Assembly (NCBI GenBank): GCA_022641095.1
Contig: JALCDB010000009.1
Span: forward strand, 1 to 63,655
DNA: 63,655 nt
From: Bacilli bacterium
GTDB lineage: Bacteria > Bacillota_I > Bacilli_A > RFN20 > CAG-826
Direction of reading: 5' to 3'
The translations under genes were made by a program, and so were the position numbers. The notes beneath the pieces are model-generated. The model saw only the letters and a list, made by a program, of their open reading frames with translations. It was not told where the DNA came from and made no database searches. Positions within the stretch are counted from its first letter, which is position 1, and every line of letters begins with the position of its first letter. This document shows, piece by piece, positions 1-9,397 of this stretch.

Positions 1-686
1 CAAACGGCGACGAAGGGCAGAGGGACGGCGATGAAGGTCATCAACCACACCTTCGGCTTGAAAGAGAACGTCATCCATACCAGCATGCCGGAGAGCGACG
101 CGCACAGAAGCACGACCAAAACGCACAAAGCCCCCGACCGCCTAACGGTATCGGAGTTCTTCGCCTTTATGGTTATCCCTTTTTCTTTCAGATAGGCCCT
201 ATAAGCGCGCCCGAACGCTTCGTAATTGTCCATGAAGCAGCCGCAGATCGCGCATATCCTTCTATCGTTGGATCTTTTTCTGACAACCAGCTCGCACGAC
301 GCCCGGTAGGAGCTTTCCTCCACCGTGACGTCGACGAAACGATACTCCCTCTTAACCCTCAACGAGTTCCTGAAGACGAAGCCGTCGGGTTTGATGACGA
401 TTTCCCAGTTGAAGTAAAACAGAACAAACGAAACACCGAAAAGCGTGAAAAAAGCAAAAATAATCGCACAAGGAAACTGATCGAACTGGAAGAAGACGAT
501 CCAAATCTGAAACGCAAGAAACTCCATAATAAGCACAACGCCCAGCCAAAGCCAAATACGCGACTGGCGAAGCACGTTGGTTCCGTTTAACGGCTTGAAA
601 CGGACATACCTTCGGAATAGCCACCAAAAAAGCGAGGAGACAAGAACGGTGGTTGGAACGACCAAAAAGGAAGATATGTTTTTCAT
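1..686 (-). CDS. Membrane protein with internal soluble domain, 3' end off the window (partial)
   Basis: The reading frame is open from an ATG at 686 to the left edge, about 228 codons, with no stop seen. The protein starts with a hydrophobic segment ending in WW near residue 20, has two further membrane segments at about residues 42-62 and 70-88, a soluble stretch of about 85 residues (starting EIVIKPDGF, containing a CAICGC pair of cysteines), and then two more hydrophobic segments at the truncated end. The soluble part between membrane helices has the beta-rich look of small PH-like membrane proteins, but I do not recognise the family. It lies directly downstream of the giant Rhs gene, behind a terminator, and appears to have its own -10 box. 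By position it could be an immunity or accessory protein of the Rhs system. That is inference only. Confidence 0.7.
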   Translation of the reverse strand, partial: MKNISSFLVVPTTVLVSSLFWWLFRRYVRFKPLNGTNVLRQSRIWLWLGVVLIMEFLAFQIWIVFFQFDQFPCAIIFAFFTLFGVSFVLFYFNWEIVIKPDGFVFRNSLRVKREYRFVDVTVEESSYRASCELVVRKRSNDRRICAICGCFMDNYEAFGRAYRAYLKEKGITIKAKNSDTVRRSGALCVLVVLLCASLSGMLVWMTFSFKPKVWLMTFIAVPLPFVAV

Positions 687-694
687 TTTGTTTT

Positions 695-700
695 ATTGTA
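695..700 (-). promoter_or_regulatory. -10 box (TACAAT, extended TG) for the partial membrane gene
   Basis: On the minus strand TACAAT is preceded by TGA, an extended -10, and ends eight bases before the ATG at 686. There is no Shine-Dalgarno sequence in the short gap, so the transcript would be leaderless or nearly so. The -35 position overlaps the T-tract of the Rhs terminator and is poor. Confidence 0.4.
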
Positions 701-715
701 TCACTGCTGTTTTCG

Positions 716-753
716 AAAAAAGGAACGTCCTGCCAAAATGGAAAGGACGTTCC
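716..753 (-). terminator. Intrinsic terminator after the Rhs gene
   Basis: A perfect 9-bp stem (GGAACGTCC at 722-730 with GGACGTTCC at 745-753) is followed, on the minus strand, by a run of six T. It lies about 50 bases past the Rhs stop and separates it from the downstream membrane gene. Confidence 0.85.
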
Positions 754-805
754 ATATCGCATTCAAAGCAAAAGATAGTTACTAATGTAAAAATTTGCGT
801 CTACC

Positions 806-3800
806 TTATATATCTCCCCATACGGAAGCCTTAATAGTTAGCCCCGCCCCACTCAACAGGCAATTAACAATAAAGTTTGGCCCGGCATCATGCAAAATGC
901 TTTTCAGCAAACTGATTACTGTTTTATGTAGTTTATTCGTAAAGATTTTGGTAAGGCCTTTTACCCAACTTCCGTTTCCCTCCGAAATTCCTTCAATAGT
1001 GGACTTACACGATTTCGCCAAACCACAAAGGGATTCTTGGCCTTTTGAATAACTGAATGCGCCAAAAGCACAGCCAAGGCCTAAGTTCAAAGCCGCACCT
1101 GCCAAATCGAAAGGTCTATCAGCCACCCAGTCAGAAGCGGCGCTTGAAACGAAACCGATGATCCCGTTTCCAATAATCATGGCGCCCATTCCTAAACCTG
1201 CAGAACCTAGAGCCCCTCCTACCGCTCCAAAAAGAGTATCAGTGGCTACTTGCCAACCATCAATTTTCCCGCTTGATGCGAGTTGACTAATTGCCGAAAC
1301 GACCCCATTTGACGCAGCACCTAATGCCGCACCAGTTAGAATTACTGTAGCGAGTCCTGGTGCTACAACAATCATTGCACTTACAGCGATAGCGCAGGCG
1401 AGCCCGATAAGAACCACTTTTGCGAACTTGCACCAATCCCAGCTTCCGTCAGGATCGTAACCTTCAATCGGGCTGTCGCCGCAATAAGAATAAAGGTTTA
1501 TTTTGGTAAGTGAGTTCTGATCTATCTTCGCCATACCATCGGCGTTGATAAACCTACGCAAGGTCGGATCGTAGTATCGCGACTTCAGATAGTAGAATCC
1601 CGTTTCCTCATCATAGAAATACCCTTTGTACAGAAACGGGTTGAACTCGGCGACGTCGCATGAGACAAGAATCGTCTTTTGTGGAACGCCCCAAGCGTCG
1701 TATTTGTACTTCACGACATAATTGCCGGTTTTGTCAATAAGACCGAGGATCCTGCCTTCGATATCCTTGACATAGAAGTATTCGTTTTCACCTGAGGTAA
1801 CCCCCAAAACCAATCCGTTAGGGTCATACGTAAAGTCCAACCGAACGGCCTTGCTTGGGGTTCTCTCGGTCATGGAAACGACATTCGTCCCCTCCAAAAC
1901 AAACGAGCATGTGTTAGACCCAGATGATTTAAGAACGCGAATCCCGTTTTCGTCGTAAGAATAATGAATACCGTCACCAACGCTCACGAGTCTTCTCGCA
2001 GACCAGCAAAGGTTCCTTTCAACGCCCTTGATGGTCATCGAGGTCGGATTTCCTTTATAATTGCCATCGTAGGAGAATCTTCTCAAAACGGCATCAGAAG
2101 ACGAGTCAACGACACGCAACAGCCGGTCCTTGACGACGCTGTCGTATTCATACCTGAGGCTTTGGGCGATCTCGCTTCCGATCTTCTTGACGGATGAAAG
2201 GATATTCCCGTTAAGGTCATAGGAATAAGAGGTCGATCCTCCGTCTCCGTCACTATCCTCGGTAAGCCTGCCAAGTTGGTCATAGGAGAATTCGCGTCTA
2301 GCCCCTTTTTCATCGGTGATGGAGACAGGGTTGCTTTCGGCATCGTAAGCATAGGCGAACGTCTCGTTGCCTAGAATCGTCTCTTTGGCGACCCTTAGTT
2401 TGTCGTAATCGTACTTCGTCTCGAATTCTTTTCCGAAAGCGGAGATCTTTTTTCCGGAAACCCTTCCGAGCGAGTCGATAATATCGCGGTTTATGATGGG
2501 TGCGCCTTCCGAGACGATCAAATCCGTCTTCGTTTTCGCGAGCTTCTCCTTAGCAAAGGCAAGCATCTCGACCGTTCCGTTTAGATAATCGGTCGCCCCT
2601 TTCTTGGAAACGCCAACGTATGTTCTGGCTCCCGTCAAATCGATTGTGAAGGCGAAGAAGCGCTCATTGCCGTCGATCCCGATGGATAATCCCGTGGAAT
2701 CATAAGCTATAACCAAAGTATGCCAAACGTTTGCCGGCACTTTGCCCCCAAATACGGTGTAACTGTCGCCGATTTTCATGTAGCATTGGTTGTTTATGAC
2801 GTAAACACCTAAAGCTTCATCGCCGGACTTCCAGAAAGCCAATAGGCACCTTTCTCCCAGGCCGTCACCGTCAAGTTTGAAACGAATCGTCGTTGTTCCC
2901 TGATGGCCAAGCGGCAAATCGTAGGCCAGACATTGTTTTTGCCCGGGATCGAGGTTTCTCACAGCGGAGTAGCTTCCGTATACGTGACGGCCGGTCTCCT
3001 TATCAAACTTGAAAATTCGGGCTTTTTCGACTTTGCAGTTAGGGGCGGTCGCGATGATTTCAGAAGGCCTGATTCCATCCGCTGATTCCAAACTCCCGTT
3101 TAGCGATATGACGTCAAATCCGCTATAAATCGACTGACTATAGTAAATGACGCCTTTGGAACGTTGCACCGGTTTTTCAGAAACCAAGTATCTTTTCCCT
3201 TCGCTATAGATAACTGCGTTCTTTTCGTCGGTGAAGTCTTTTATCCCTCCCGAGATCATCGCGATTTCAAAAGGCATTTTCAGAACGTTAATGTCCTGGA
3301 ACGCCCCACTGTCTGAGCTGGATGAGGAAGCGCGAATGTATTGACGCGAAACTATAATCCGATTGATGTCAAAAACGCTCTCATCAATTTGGCAGGTCGC
3401 CGCCTTCGCTCCGTTAACCGAAACGTAAACTTGGTTAGTGTTTCGTTCAAAACCATGCTCGATTAGAATGGCCACATAATTCCACTGCCCAAGAAGCAAC
3501 TTTCCGCTAATCAGTTTCGGGGAAGAGGATCCACTAGAGGCATAGCAAACCCTTCCCGTGGAATCGACATAGAGGTCAGACAACAAATCGCTGTTGACAT
3601 CAGTGAAGTACCTTTCGAAAGACAAGAGGTTTTCCTTGTCGCCGAATTCGCCTGATGGCTTTATCCAAAGGCCGAAACTTTTCCGCCAACGGAAGACCGT
3701 CTTCCATGAATCGAGGCGAAAAGGCGTCCCTCCCACATACCCGCTCGTTCTATTGCGGTTAAAAGTCGAGAGGTCATAGTAAATGAAATCAAAGCGGTCT

Positions 3801-6800
3801 CCGAAAGAGAAAACCGGCATAGACAAAACGGGATCCGTAACGACGCTTACGGTACTCATGACGGCTTTAGCCCCAAAATTACCGGAGCAAGACTCGCCGC
3901 CTAGCACCATTTCATCGCCGAAAGCGTTGGAAAGTCGGCTGAAATAGCCTTCTTTCGTGTATTCGTTGGCCTCGTAGTCTTGAATGAAGTCAACGGATCT
4001 CTTCTTTCCGCCGATTAGATATGCCTTCTTCTGAATACCGCCAAGATTGTCGTAAGAAAGCGAAATCTCGCCTTCCTTGCTTACTATCCTTGTCAGCTTT
4101 CCTTTCTTGTTGTAATCAAAGGATTTCGTCAAGTTATTGACGATATCAACCGATTTGGAAACCAGCCCGTTCTCGTTATATTCGAACTTAACGACGCCAC
4201 TGCCGTTCAAACTAACCGAAACGAGTTGGTCACGCTCATCGTACACAAAAGCGAAAATGTCGCCGGAATCGCCATACCGCTTACTTGTAACGAGGCCCTT
4301 GTCGATCGAACCGGCCATAAGACCATAAGTAAAAACGCTAACGGTCTCATCGTTCGCTTTGATGGAGAGAAGCCTGCCCGAATTATCATAAACGAACTTG
4401 TATTCTGTCCCGTTTTTGCTAGTGATTGTTTTAACAAGCCCACTTGCCTCTTCGTAAGCCATTGTGTTCTCGTGGATCCGCCCATCGGCCACCGATTTAA
4501 TCGAAAGCAGTTTGGACAAATCTTCGTATGAATATAAAGTCGCGATGCTTCCGCCAGCCTTAGTCTCTCTGGTGAGGCGGTTTAAGTAATCGTATGTTTT
4601 TGATATAACGTTCCCGTGCTCATCGGTCGAAGATAGAGGGTTCCCGCCGGCATCGTAAGATGTTTCGCGAACGATCGACTCGCCAGACGAACTATGCAAA
4701 GAGGTCTTTGTAACGTTCCCATCGGAGTCGTAATCAAAAGCCATTTCGTTACCGTTTAGATCTTTGACAGTCCGCAACTTACCATTGTTATACACATATC
4801 GAAAGCAGTTTCCATCCTGTGACAAGACTTCAGTCGGCATGTCGTTCTCGTATTTCATTTCGAGGCTCGACCCAGACGAATCCATCGCTTGAGTAATGTT
4901 CCCTCGTTGATCGTAATCGTAGTATTTGCCGAAAGAATCACGAGAAAGTTGGAAACAATCGAAATAGGCTTCGTTCGTTCCGTCGAATTCAACGCCGACT
5001 TCGATGGAAGTATAGGGGTAATCCGCTATGACGCTGCGAACGAGCATTTGCCAACTCGCAAGGTTTCTTTCGAAATCAAAATCGTATCGTTTGGCTTCTT
5101 GGCCATCGTAATTGAGTTTCAGATAAGCTCTGAAAACATTGCTCGTGGTGGCAAGCGACTTTGCAAAAACGCTGAAAACCAACTCCTCGCCAGCGTTGCC
5201 TGAGGCCATTATCGTTTTGAACATCTTGCGAATGAGGAAGGCTTTTCCGGCCCGGGTGATCAAATGCGGAGGAGCGGAAAATTTCATTACTTTTTCGTCA
5301 AGAGCCGGCGAGTGTTCATCTGAATTGAGAATGTAGGAAAAGCCGTCTTCCGAAAGAAGGTTATGGAAGGACCACCCCTTTGGAAGGGTTCCGTCAGCAA
5401 ACTCCAAATTGCCGTTTTCAATCAGGTTATAACGGGTTATTTCGTTCAATGACCCCAACTGGAAGTCATCAAAGCACGCCTCGCATGTGCCCGAAACCCC
5501 TATTGAAACCGAAACGGACAGTGAACAGGCATCGAATGGCAGAGAGATTTTATCTGTGGAAAAAGCCGTCCATTCGCCATCATCGGACGGAGCTGAGTAT
5601 TCCTTTTCCAACGAGTGTGGAACCAATATGGTTTTTTTACGAACCAAACCGCCAACTCCGGTCCCTGGCATATCAATGGTTTTCGTTTCGTTGTAGTTCA
5701 CGTCAACCTTGACGGAAACGGCCGCTCCAGCCTGAGAAGAAACTATTTTCAAAAAACCTTTAAGAGAATAATCGCCAAGCAGTTTAGGCGAAACGACGGA
5801 TTGAGAGATGGTCGTCGTTTGGGCTTCAGTGCCCACAACCCTAAGACACTTCCCACCATGAACACCACCATCGATGGCTTCCGCGATCCCAGGACCGCTT
5901 TTTTGCCAACCCAAGGAACCGTCTTGGAAAAGATCGTCGTTTTCAAAACTATGGTTTTCAAGATAATTTCTTGAAGTCAGTTGCGGATCGGATTGACCTT
6001 TTGCGCCTTTTGAGGCGCCGTCCTCCAGTTCGTCATAGTTAAAGGAAACCGTCTTTCCGTCATCATCCATGATCGTTCGGATACGGCCATATTTATCGAA
6101 ATAATAGTAAACTGACTTATTTTCAAAGTCTGTGACTTTCGTGAAATCGTAATGGTATGAATAGGAAGTCAGGTATTGAGGCTGATTCGATGAATTCTTG
6201 AGCGAGGCCGTGGAAATTCTTCCACGGCTGTCCTTGCTGTATTCAAGGCTGTTTCCGGAAACGGTCTCGCAAACTTTGGAAATGAAATCGCCAACGAAAG
6301 TGAATTCAATTTCTTTCAACTTCTTCGATGAGTCGGTGTCGTAAAGAGAAATCAGCATCGAAAAATCGCCAGGATACGATATTTCAATGGACTTTTTCTC
6401 TTTGGCAAACAACATCTCAGACACAAGATCGCCAGAATATCTAATGTCAATTTCGGATCCTGAGAAATTGGCTATTTTTGATGGTTTTATGACATTGGAA
6501 GTGATTGCGTTCCAGGTGAACGAAATTAAATGATTGTCTTTGTCTCTCGCGCTTTCTATCTGCGTTTTCCCACCACAAATCAAAAAACCGATTCCGTTGC
6601 CGGATTTATCATATAGTTGAATTGTGTTGCCACCATAGTTCCCGCTTGTTGAAAGATAAAAATATGAACAGTCCGTGGAAGCGTAATAAAGCGACCCACC
6701 ACCGTTTTTGTGCGTGATTCCATAATCGGAGTAACTGAATCCCTTCGCGTTGCGATCAATGAATTTGTAGAAGACTTTTTTGCCGGTGTAATCCTCCAAA

Positions 6801-7591
6801 ACATATCCTCCATTGCTTGACGTTTTTAGAGAATACTGGAAACTGGCCGCAAATCCGTGCTTGAACAAAACACTGGGAAATCGTCTATCTGGGCTTTGGC
6901 AAAGGGAAACGGAGATAGGCATTTTTGAGTCAGGCGTAGAAAAAAGATTCACTAAATTGAAAACTTTCCCAGAGTTGAGGGCGATATATCCCTTCTCGCC
7001 CTCACAAACACTGTGCTCATCGAACTTCAGCATCGGATCCAAACCGCTAAGATTCGCAATTGCCGCCGAACACATCTGAGGTGAATTGGGATCATCGGCA
7101 AGCGTTTTCGGATCAGCCAACACAAAAGAACCGGGTTCATAATCGTTCCCAATCGCAAAAACGAAGGACTGATTTCCGGCCAAATTTTCATTAACGAGTT
7201 TCGTGATGTCAAAAGTTGATGCCTTGATTGATGGCGAACCATCATCTTCGTCTCCTGGTTCGACAACCTCATCTTCTGGGGACGACGAAACACTTGAAGC
7301 GAGCGAAGAAGGCGAACTGTTGATGTTGCTATTCGAAACACTGAAGAGCCTAAATGCCGTACTGTTTTTCACGCCTTTGTAAAAAATACGGAAAGCCATA
7401 TGACCAATCTTCTCTTCAGAGGTCAGCCCAGTCATGGAGAGTTTGACCAGAAGAATACAGTTTTTGTCAACGTTTCCATAATAATTATTAGTTAGACTCG
7501 CGGAAGTCCACTGTCCATCGGATTTACGTAGTAATCTCGAAGAGACGTTTATCGTAGCGAAACCAGCCTTGTTGCTTATGAATTTAATCAT
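806..7591 (-). CDS. Giant Rhs/YD-repeat protein with hydrophobic variable C-terminus
   Basis: The protein has 2261 residues. Residues 1-210 look like a DNRLRE-type domain. YD repeats begin near 480. Two stretches near 560 and 730 begin like carbohydrate-binding modules (N-x-S/N-x-E ... GW). A large YD block spans about 890-1195, LamG/concanavalin-like domains lie near 1297-1415 and 1560-1680, and a second YD block spans 1704-2037. The Rhs-associated core closes with the RYYDPTLRRFINADG signature and a DPDG near 2050, the position at which Rhs proteins are usually auto-cleaved. The last ~210 residues are Gly/Ala-rich and strongly hydrophobic; I cannot match them to a known toxin. There is no signal peptide. 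A strong Shine-Dalgarno (AAGGAGG) fixes the start at 7591. It is the last gene of the holin operon, 13 bases after the previous gene. Confidence 0.93.
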   Translation of the reverse strand: MIKFISNKAGFATINVSSRLLRKSDGQWTSASLTNNYYGNVDKNCILLVKLSMTGLTSEEKIGHMAFRIFYKGVKNSTAFRLFSVSNSNINSSPSSLASSVSSSPEDEVVEPGDEDDGSPSIKASTFDITKLVNENLAGNQSFVFAIGNDYEPGSFVLADPKTLADDPNSPQMCSAAIANLSGLDPMLKFDEHSVCEGEKGYIALNSGKVFNLVNLFSTPDSKMPISVSLCQSPDRRFPSVLFKHGFAASFQYSLKTSSNGGYVLEDYTGKKVFYKFIDRNAKGFSYSDYGITHKNGGGSLYYASTDCSYFYLSTSGNYGGNTIQLYDKSGNGIGFLICGGKTQIESARDKDNHLISFTWNAITSNVIKPSKIANFSGSEIDIRYSGDLVSEMLFAKEKKSIEISYPGDFSMLISLYDTDSSKKLKEIEFTFVGDFISKVCETVSGNSLEYSKDSRGRISTASLKNSSNQPQYLTSYSYHYDFTKVTDFENKSVYYYFDKYGRIRTIMDDDGKTVSFNYDELEDGASKGAKGQSDPQLTSRNYLENHSFENDDLFQDGSLGWQKSGPGIAEAIDGGVHGGKCLRVVGTEAQTTTISQSVVSPKLLGDYSLKGFLKIVSSQAGAAVSVKVDVNYNETKTIDMPGTGVGGLVRKKTILVPHSLEKEYSAPSDDGEWTAFSTDKISLPFDACSLSVSVSIGVSGTCEACFDDFQLGSLNEITRYNLIENGNLEFADGTLPKGWSFHNLLSEDGFSYILNSDEHSPALDEKVMKFSAPPHLITRAGKAFLIRKMFKTIMASGNAGEELVFSVFAKSLATTSNVFRAYLKLNYDGQEAKRYDFDFERNLASWQMLVRSVIADYPYTSIEVGVEFDGTNEAYFDCFQLSRDSFGKYYDYDQRGNITQAMDSSGSSLEMKYENDMPTEVLSQDGNCFRYVYNNGKLRTVKDLNGNEMAFDYDSDGNVTKTSLHSSSGESIVRETSYDAGGNPLSSTDEHGNVISKTYDYLNRLTRETKAGGSIATLYSYEDLSKLLSIKSVADGRIHENTMAYEEASGLVKTITSKNGTEYKFVYDNSGRLLSIKANDETVSVFTYGLMAGSIDKGLVTSKRYGDSGDIFAFVYDERDQLVSVSLNGSGVVKFEYNENGLVSKSVDIVNNLTKSFDYNKKGKLTRIVSKEGEISLSYDNLGGIQKKAYLIGGKKRSVDFIQDYEANEYTKEGYFSRLSNAFGDEMVLGGESCSGNFGAKAVMSTVSVVTDPVLSMPVFSFGDRFDFIYYDLSTFNRNRTSGYVGGTPFRLDSWKTVFRWRKSFGLWIKPSGEFGDKENLLSFERYFTDVNSDLLSDLYVDSTGRVCYASSGSSSPKLISGKLLLGQWNYVAILIEHGFERNTNQVYVSVNGAKAATCQIDESVFDINRIIVSRQYIRASSSSSDSGAFQDINVLKMPFEIAMISGGIKDFTDEKNAVIYSEGKRYLVSEKPVQRSKGVIYYSQSIYSGFDVISLNGSLESADGIRPSEIIATAPNCKVEKARIFKFDKETGRHVYGSYSAVRNLDPGQKQCLAYDLPLGHQGTTTIRFKLDGDGLGERCLLAFWKSGDEALGVYVINNQCYMKIGDSYTVFGGKVPANVWHTLVIAYDSTGLSIGIDGNERFFAFTIDLTGARTYVGVSKKGATDYLNGTVEMLAFAKEKLAKTKTDLIVSEGAPIINRDIIDSLGRVSGKKISAFGKEFETKYDYDKLRVAKETILGNETFAYAYDAESNPVSITDEKGARREFSYDQLGRLTEDSDGDGGSTSYSYDLNGNILSSVKKIGSEIAQSLRYEYDSVVKDRLLRVVDSSSDAVLRRFSYDGNYKGNPTSMTIKGVERNLCWSARRLVSVGDGIHYSYDENGIRVLKSSGSNTCSFVLEGTNVVSMTERTPSKAVRLDFTYDPNGLVLGVTSGENEYFYVKDIEGRILGLIDKTGNYVVKYKYDAWGVPQKTILVSCDVAEFNPFLYKGYFYDEETGFYYLKSRYYDPTLRRFINADGMAKIDQNSLTKINLYSYCGDSPIEGYDPDGSWDWCKFAKVVLIGLACAIAVSAMIVVAPGLATVILTGAALGAASNGVVSAISQLASSGKIDGWQVATDTLFGAVGGALGSAGLGMGAMIIGNGIIGFVSSAASDWVADRPFDLAGAALNLGLGCAFGAFSYSKGQESLCGLAKSCKSTIEGISEGNGSWVKGLTKIFTNKLHKTVISLLKSILHDAGPNFIVNCLLSGAGLTIKASVWGDI

Positions 7592-7604
7592 TGTTATTTC
7601 CTCC

Positions 7605-8474
7605 TTAAATCAAAGCAATCGAATTTTCCATCTCGGATATGTCTAGATTTCTTAGCGCGTTTGTGAAGTCAATCACATCCGCCCTCGTCCCAAGAAGAGT
7701 CGAAAGAAATCCAATTAACTTGTTTTTCTTCTCCTGCCTTTCGAGCGGGATTTCTGAAGGATCGAATTGCACCAAGAAGTCAACATCGCTTTGCTTGGTG
7801 ACAACGCCTTTGGCAACGGAGCCATAAAGCAGCAGTTTTCGCACAGCGAATTTCGACTCAAGAATCGGAATCTTTGGCTTAATGGCGGATATGATGCCTG
7901 CGATGCCTTCTGGGGCGCATCTCATCGAACCGCCCTCGTCTGATGGCTCCTTCATTTGAGAAAAGAGATACATCAACTTGTTCTCTTTATTGGCATTGAC
8001 ACAATCCATGTATATTCCGTGGACAGATCCACGAGGAATCATTTGGTGCAATCCTCTTTTCAAGAGAATCATGTTCGAGACCGAAAAGGCGAACTCGATT
8101 TTTCTCGTAGGCACCTTTTTAAGCACACAAATATGAACCTTCATGGCAACGTAGTGCGGGTCTTCGTCTTTGTGGAGATAATATTCTTCGCATATGGCTT
8201 CAGCCGACTCTTTGCTAAGGGTCAACCCAGATAGCAAAAAATAGATCCGCTCAAGCAAAACCGTGTCAAAAGGCTGAAACACATTCGAGAGCGCAAAAGA
8301 GTAGGAATCGGCCAATTTTTTGGCCTCGACCTCTTCGCCGGAAAGTGCTTCAACCTCGTCGAGTGAGATCAGTTTATAACGCTCATGCGGAAGGGAGCCC
8401 CCGCAAAGTTTGGAGACAAACTCCACGAAACGATAGAACCCTTTTGTCCCAACGACGTTCTCAACGATCATCAT
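7605..8474 (-). CDS. Degenerate Fic-like domain fused to nucleotidyltransferase, copy 2
   Basis: The protein has 289 residues. The C-terminal third is a minimal nucleotidyltransferase (MNT/Pol-beta fold): GSVAKG, then SDVDFLV at about residues 217-235, and a later ADVID that would supply the third acidic position, so the active site looks intact. The N-terminal ~190 residues have the layout of a Fic domain, including a segment resembling the helix after the Fic active loop (LLKRGLHQMIP). However, the catalytic HxFx(D/E)GNGR loop is replaced by KKVPTRKIEFAF at about 117-128, so AMP transfer by the Fic part is not expected. It overlaps the preceding paralogue by 14 bases and is 13 bases from the Rhs gene, so translation is probably coupled. 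The start could be 8474 or the adjacent ATG at 8471. The Fic assignment is inferred from pattern, not a search. Confidence 0.75.
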   Translation of the reverse strand: MMIVENVVGTKGFYRFVEFVSKLCGGSLPHERYKLISLDEVEALSGEEVEAKKLADSYSFALSNVFQPFDTVLLERIYFLLSGLTLSKESAEAICEEYYLHKDEDPHYVAMKVHICVLKKVPTRKIEFAFSVSNMILLKRGLHQMIPRGSVHGIYMDCVNANKENKLMYLFSQMKEPSDEGGSMRCAPEGIAGIISAIKPKIPILESKFAVRKLLLYGSVAKGVVTKQSDVDFLVQFDPSEIPLERQEKKNKLIGFLSTLLGTRADVIDFTNALRNLDISEMENSIALI

Positions 8475-9324
8475 AAATGAGCTTCCTTTCTTTCTTTATC
8501 GCCTCAACGCTGCCAAACCAAACACCGCCATCGAGATGTATATCCGCCGGTCGATCAAAGCGTTTGCCGAAGAAAGAGGCCATTGCCTTGATGTCAGGGT
8601 TCCAATTTGGCTGCCCCCCGCCAACAAAAAGATCGACATCGCTGAACTCCGTGCCCTTGTCCTTAGCAAAAGAACCGAAAAGCCAAACTACGGCTATCCC
8701 AAACTTCTCCTTTGCTTCCTTTTTTAAAATAAGGATTGTTTTGATAATTTTTTCTTTTGAGGTTTTCCGATATCTTGCGATGTATTTTTGGGAATTGTCG
8801 CTCGTAACCGATAGCATCCGATGCATTGAATCAATGGCCGTCCCTTTCTTTGACAATTCAGCAAGAAAGAGAACATACGATCTTTGAAAAACCATTGGCA
8901 CATATCCGCCGCCTGCAAGCGTCGCGTCAAAAAGAAACACCGCCATTTCGAATGAATAATCCTTGAAGATATCGCTCGCCAAAACCTCTCGAAGAAGCCA
9001 AGTTGCAGCATAAGTTGGGTCCTTTTGGTTAACGATTGGAAATATCTTTGAGATGCAACTAATGGTTTGAGCGTCCGCTTCCAACGCAAGGCTGTTCGCG
9101 CAAGCAAGCAAGGAGGGTTCATTGATTCCTGATTGAAGAAGGATTCTATAGGTTCTGATCAATTTCTCGAATTCACGCCCTTGAGTGGTCGCTGCTGAAC
9201 CGCAACCATCAAAAATTGCTTTTAGCTCGCTATAATCTTTCCCGAATTTCGTTTCACGGCTAATGAAAAAAACGACTTGGAAATCAATTCTTGGATTGTA
9301 GTTCTCTTTGTGCTTAATAAACAT
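8461..9324 (-). CDS. Degenerate Fic-like domain fused to nucleotidyltransferase, copy 1
   Basis: The protein has 287 residues from the ATG at 9324, chosen because AAAGGAGT sits just upstream; an ATG eleven codons earlier has no ribosome site. The architecture and length match the next gene. The C-terminal nucleotidyltransferase has LFGSFAK followed by SDVDLFV at about 215-232 and an ADIHLD further on. The N-terminal part follows the Fic pattern (GGGYVPMVFQRSYVLFL resembles the Fic segment GYPPI...R..Y), but the HxFx(D/E)GNGR loop has become DIFKDYSFEMA at about 118-128. The two genes look like an old tandem duplication that kept the transferase site and lost the Fic site. MNT domains often act as antitoxins that AMPylate a partner, so a role in controlling the Rhs protein or protecting the producer is conceivable but unproven. 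Confidence 0.75.
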   Translation of the reverse strand: MFIKHKENYNPRIDFQVVFFISRETKFGKDYSELKAIFDGCGSAATTQGREFEKLIRTYRILLQSGINEPSLLACANSLALEADAQTISCISKIFPIVNQKDPTYAATWLLREVLASDIFKDYSFEMAVFLFDATLAGGGYVPMVFQRSYVLFLAELSKKGTAIDSMHRMLSVTSDNSQKYIARYRKTSKEKIIKTILILKKEAKEKFGIAVVWLFGSFAKDKGTEFSDVDLFVGGGQPNWNPDIKAMASFFGKRFDRPADIHLDGGVWFGSVEAIKKERKLIYDDR

Positions 9325-9397
9325 TTCCCTGACTCCTTTGGCAAGAACGAATCGCATTGGAAAGCGCTCTAAAATATGAAATCTTGAATTGAGTCGT

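Noticed and set aside
352-762. 136-codon minus-strand frame at the left edge
   Set aside because: A different frame from the membrane-protein gene; it crosses the Rhs terminator and lacks coherent membrane or domain structure.
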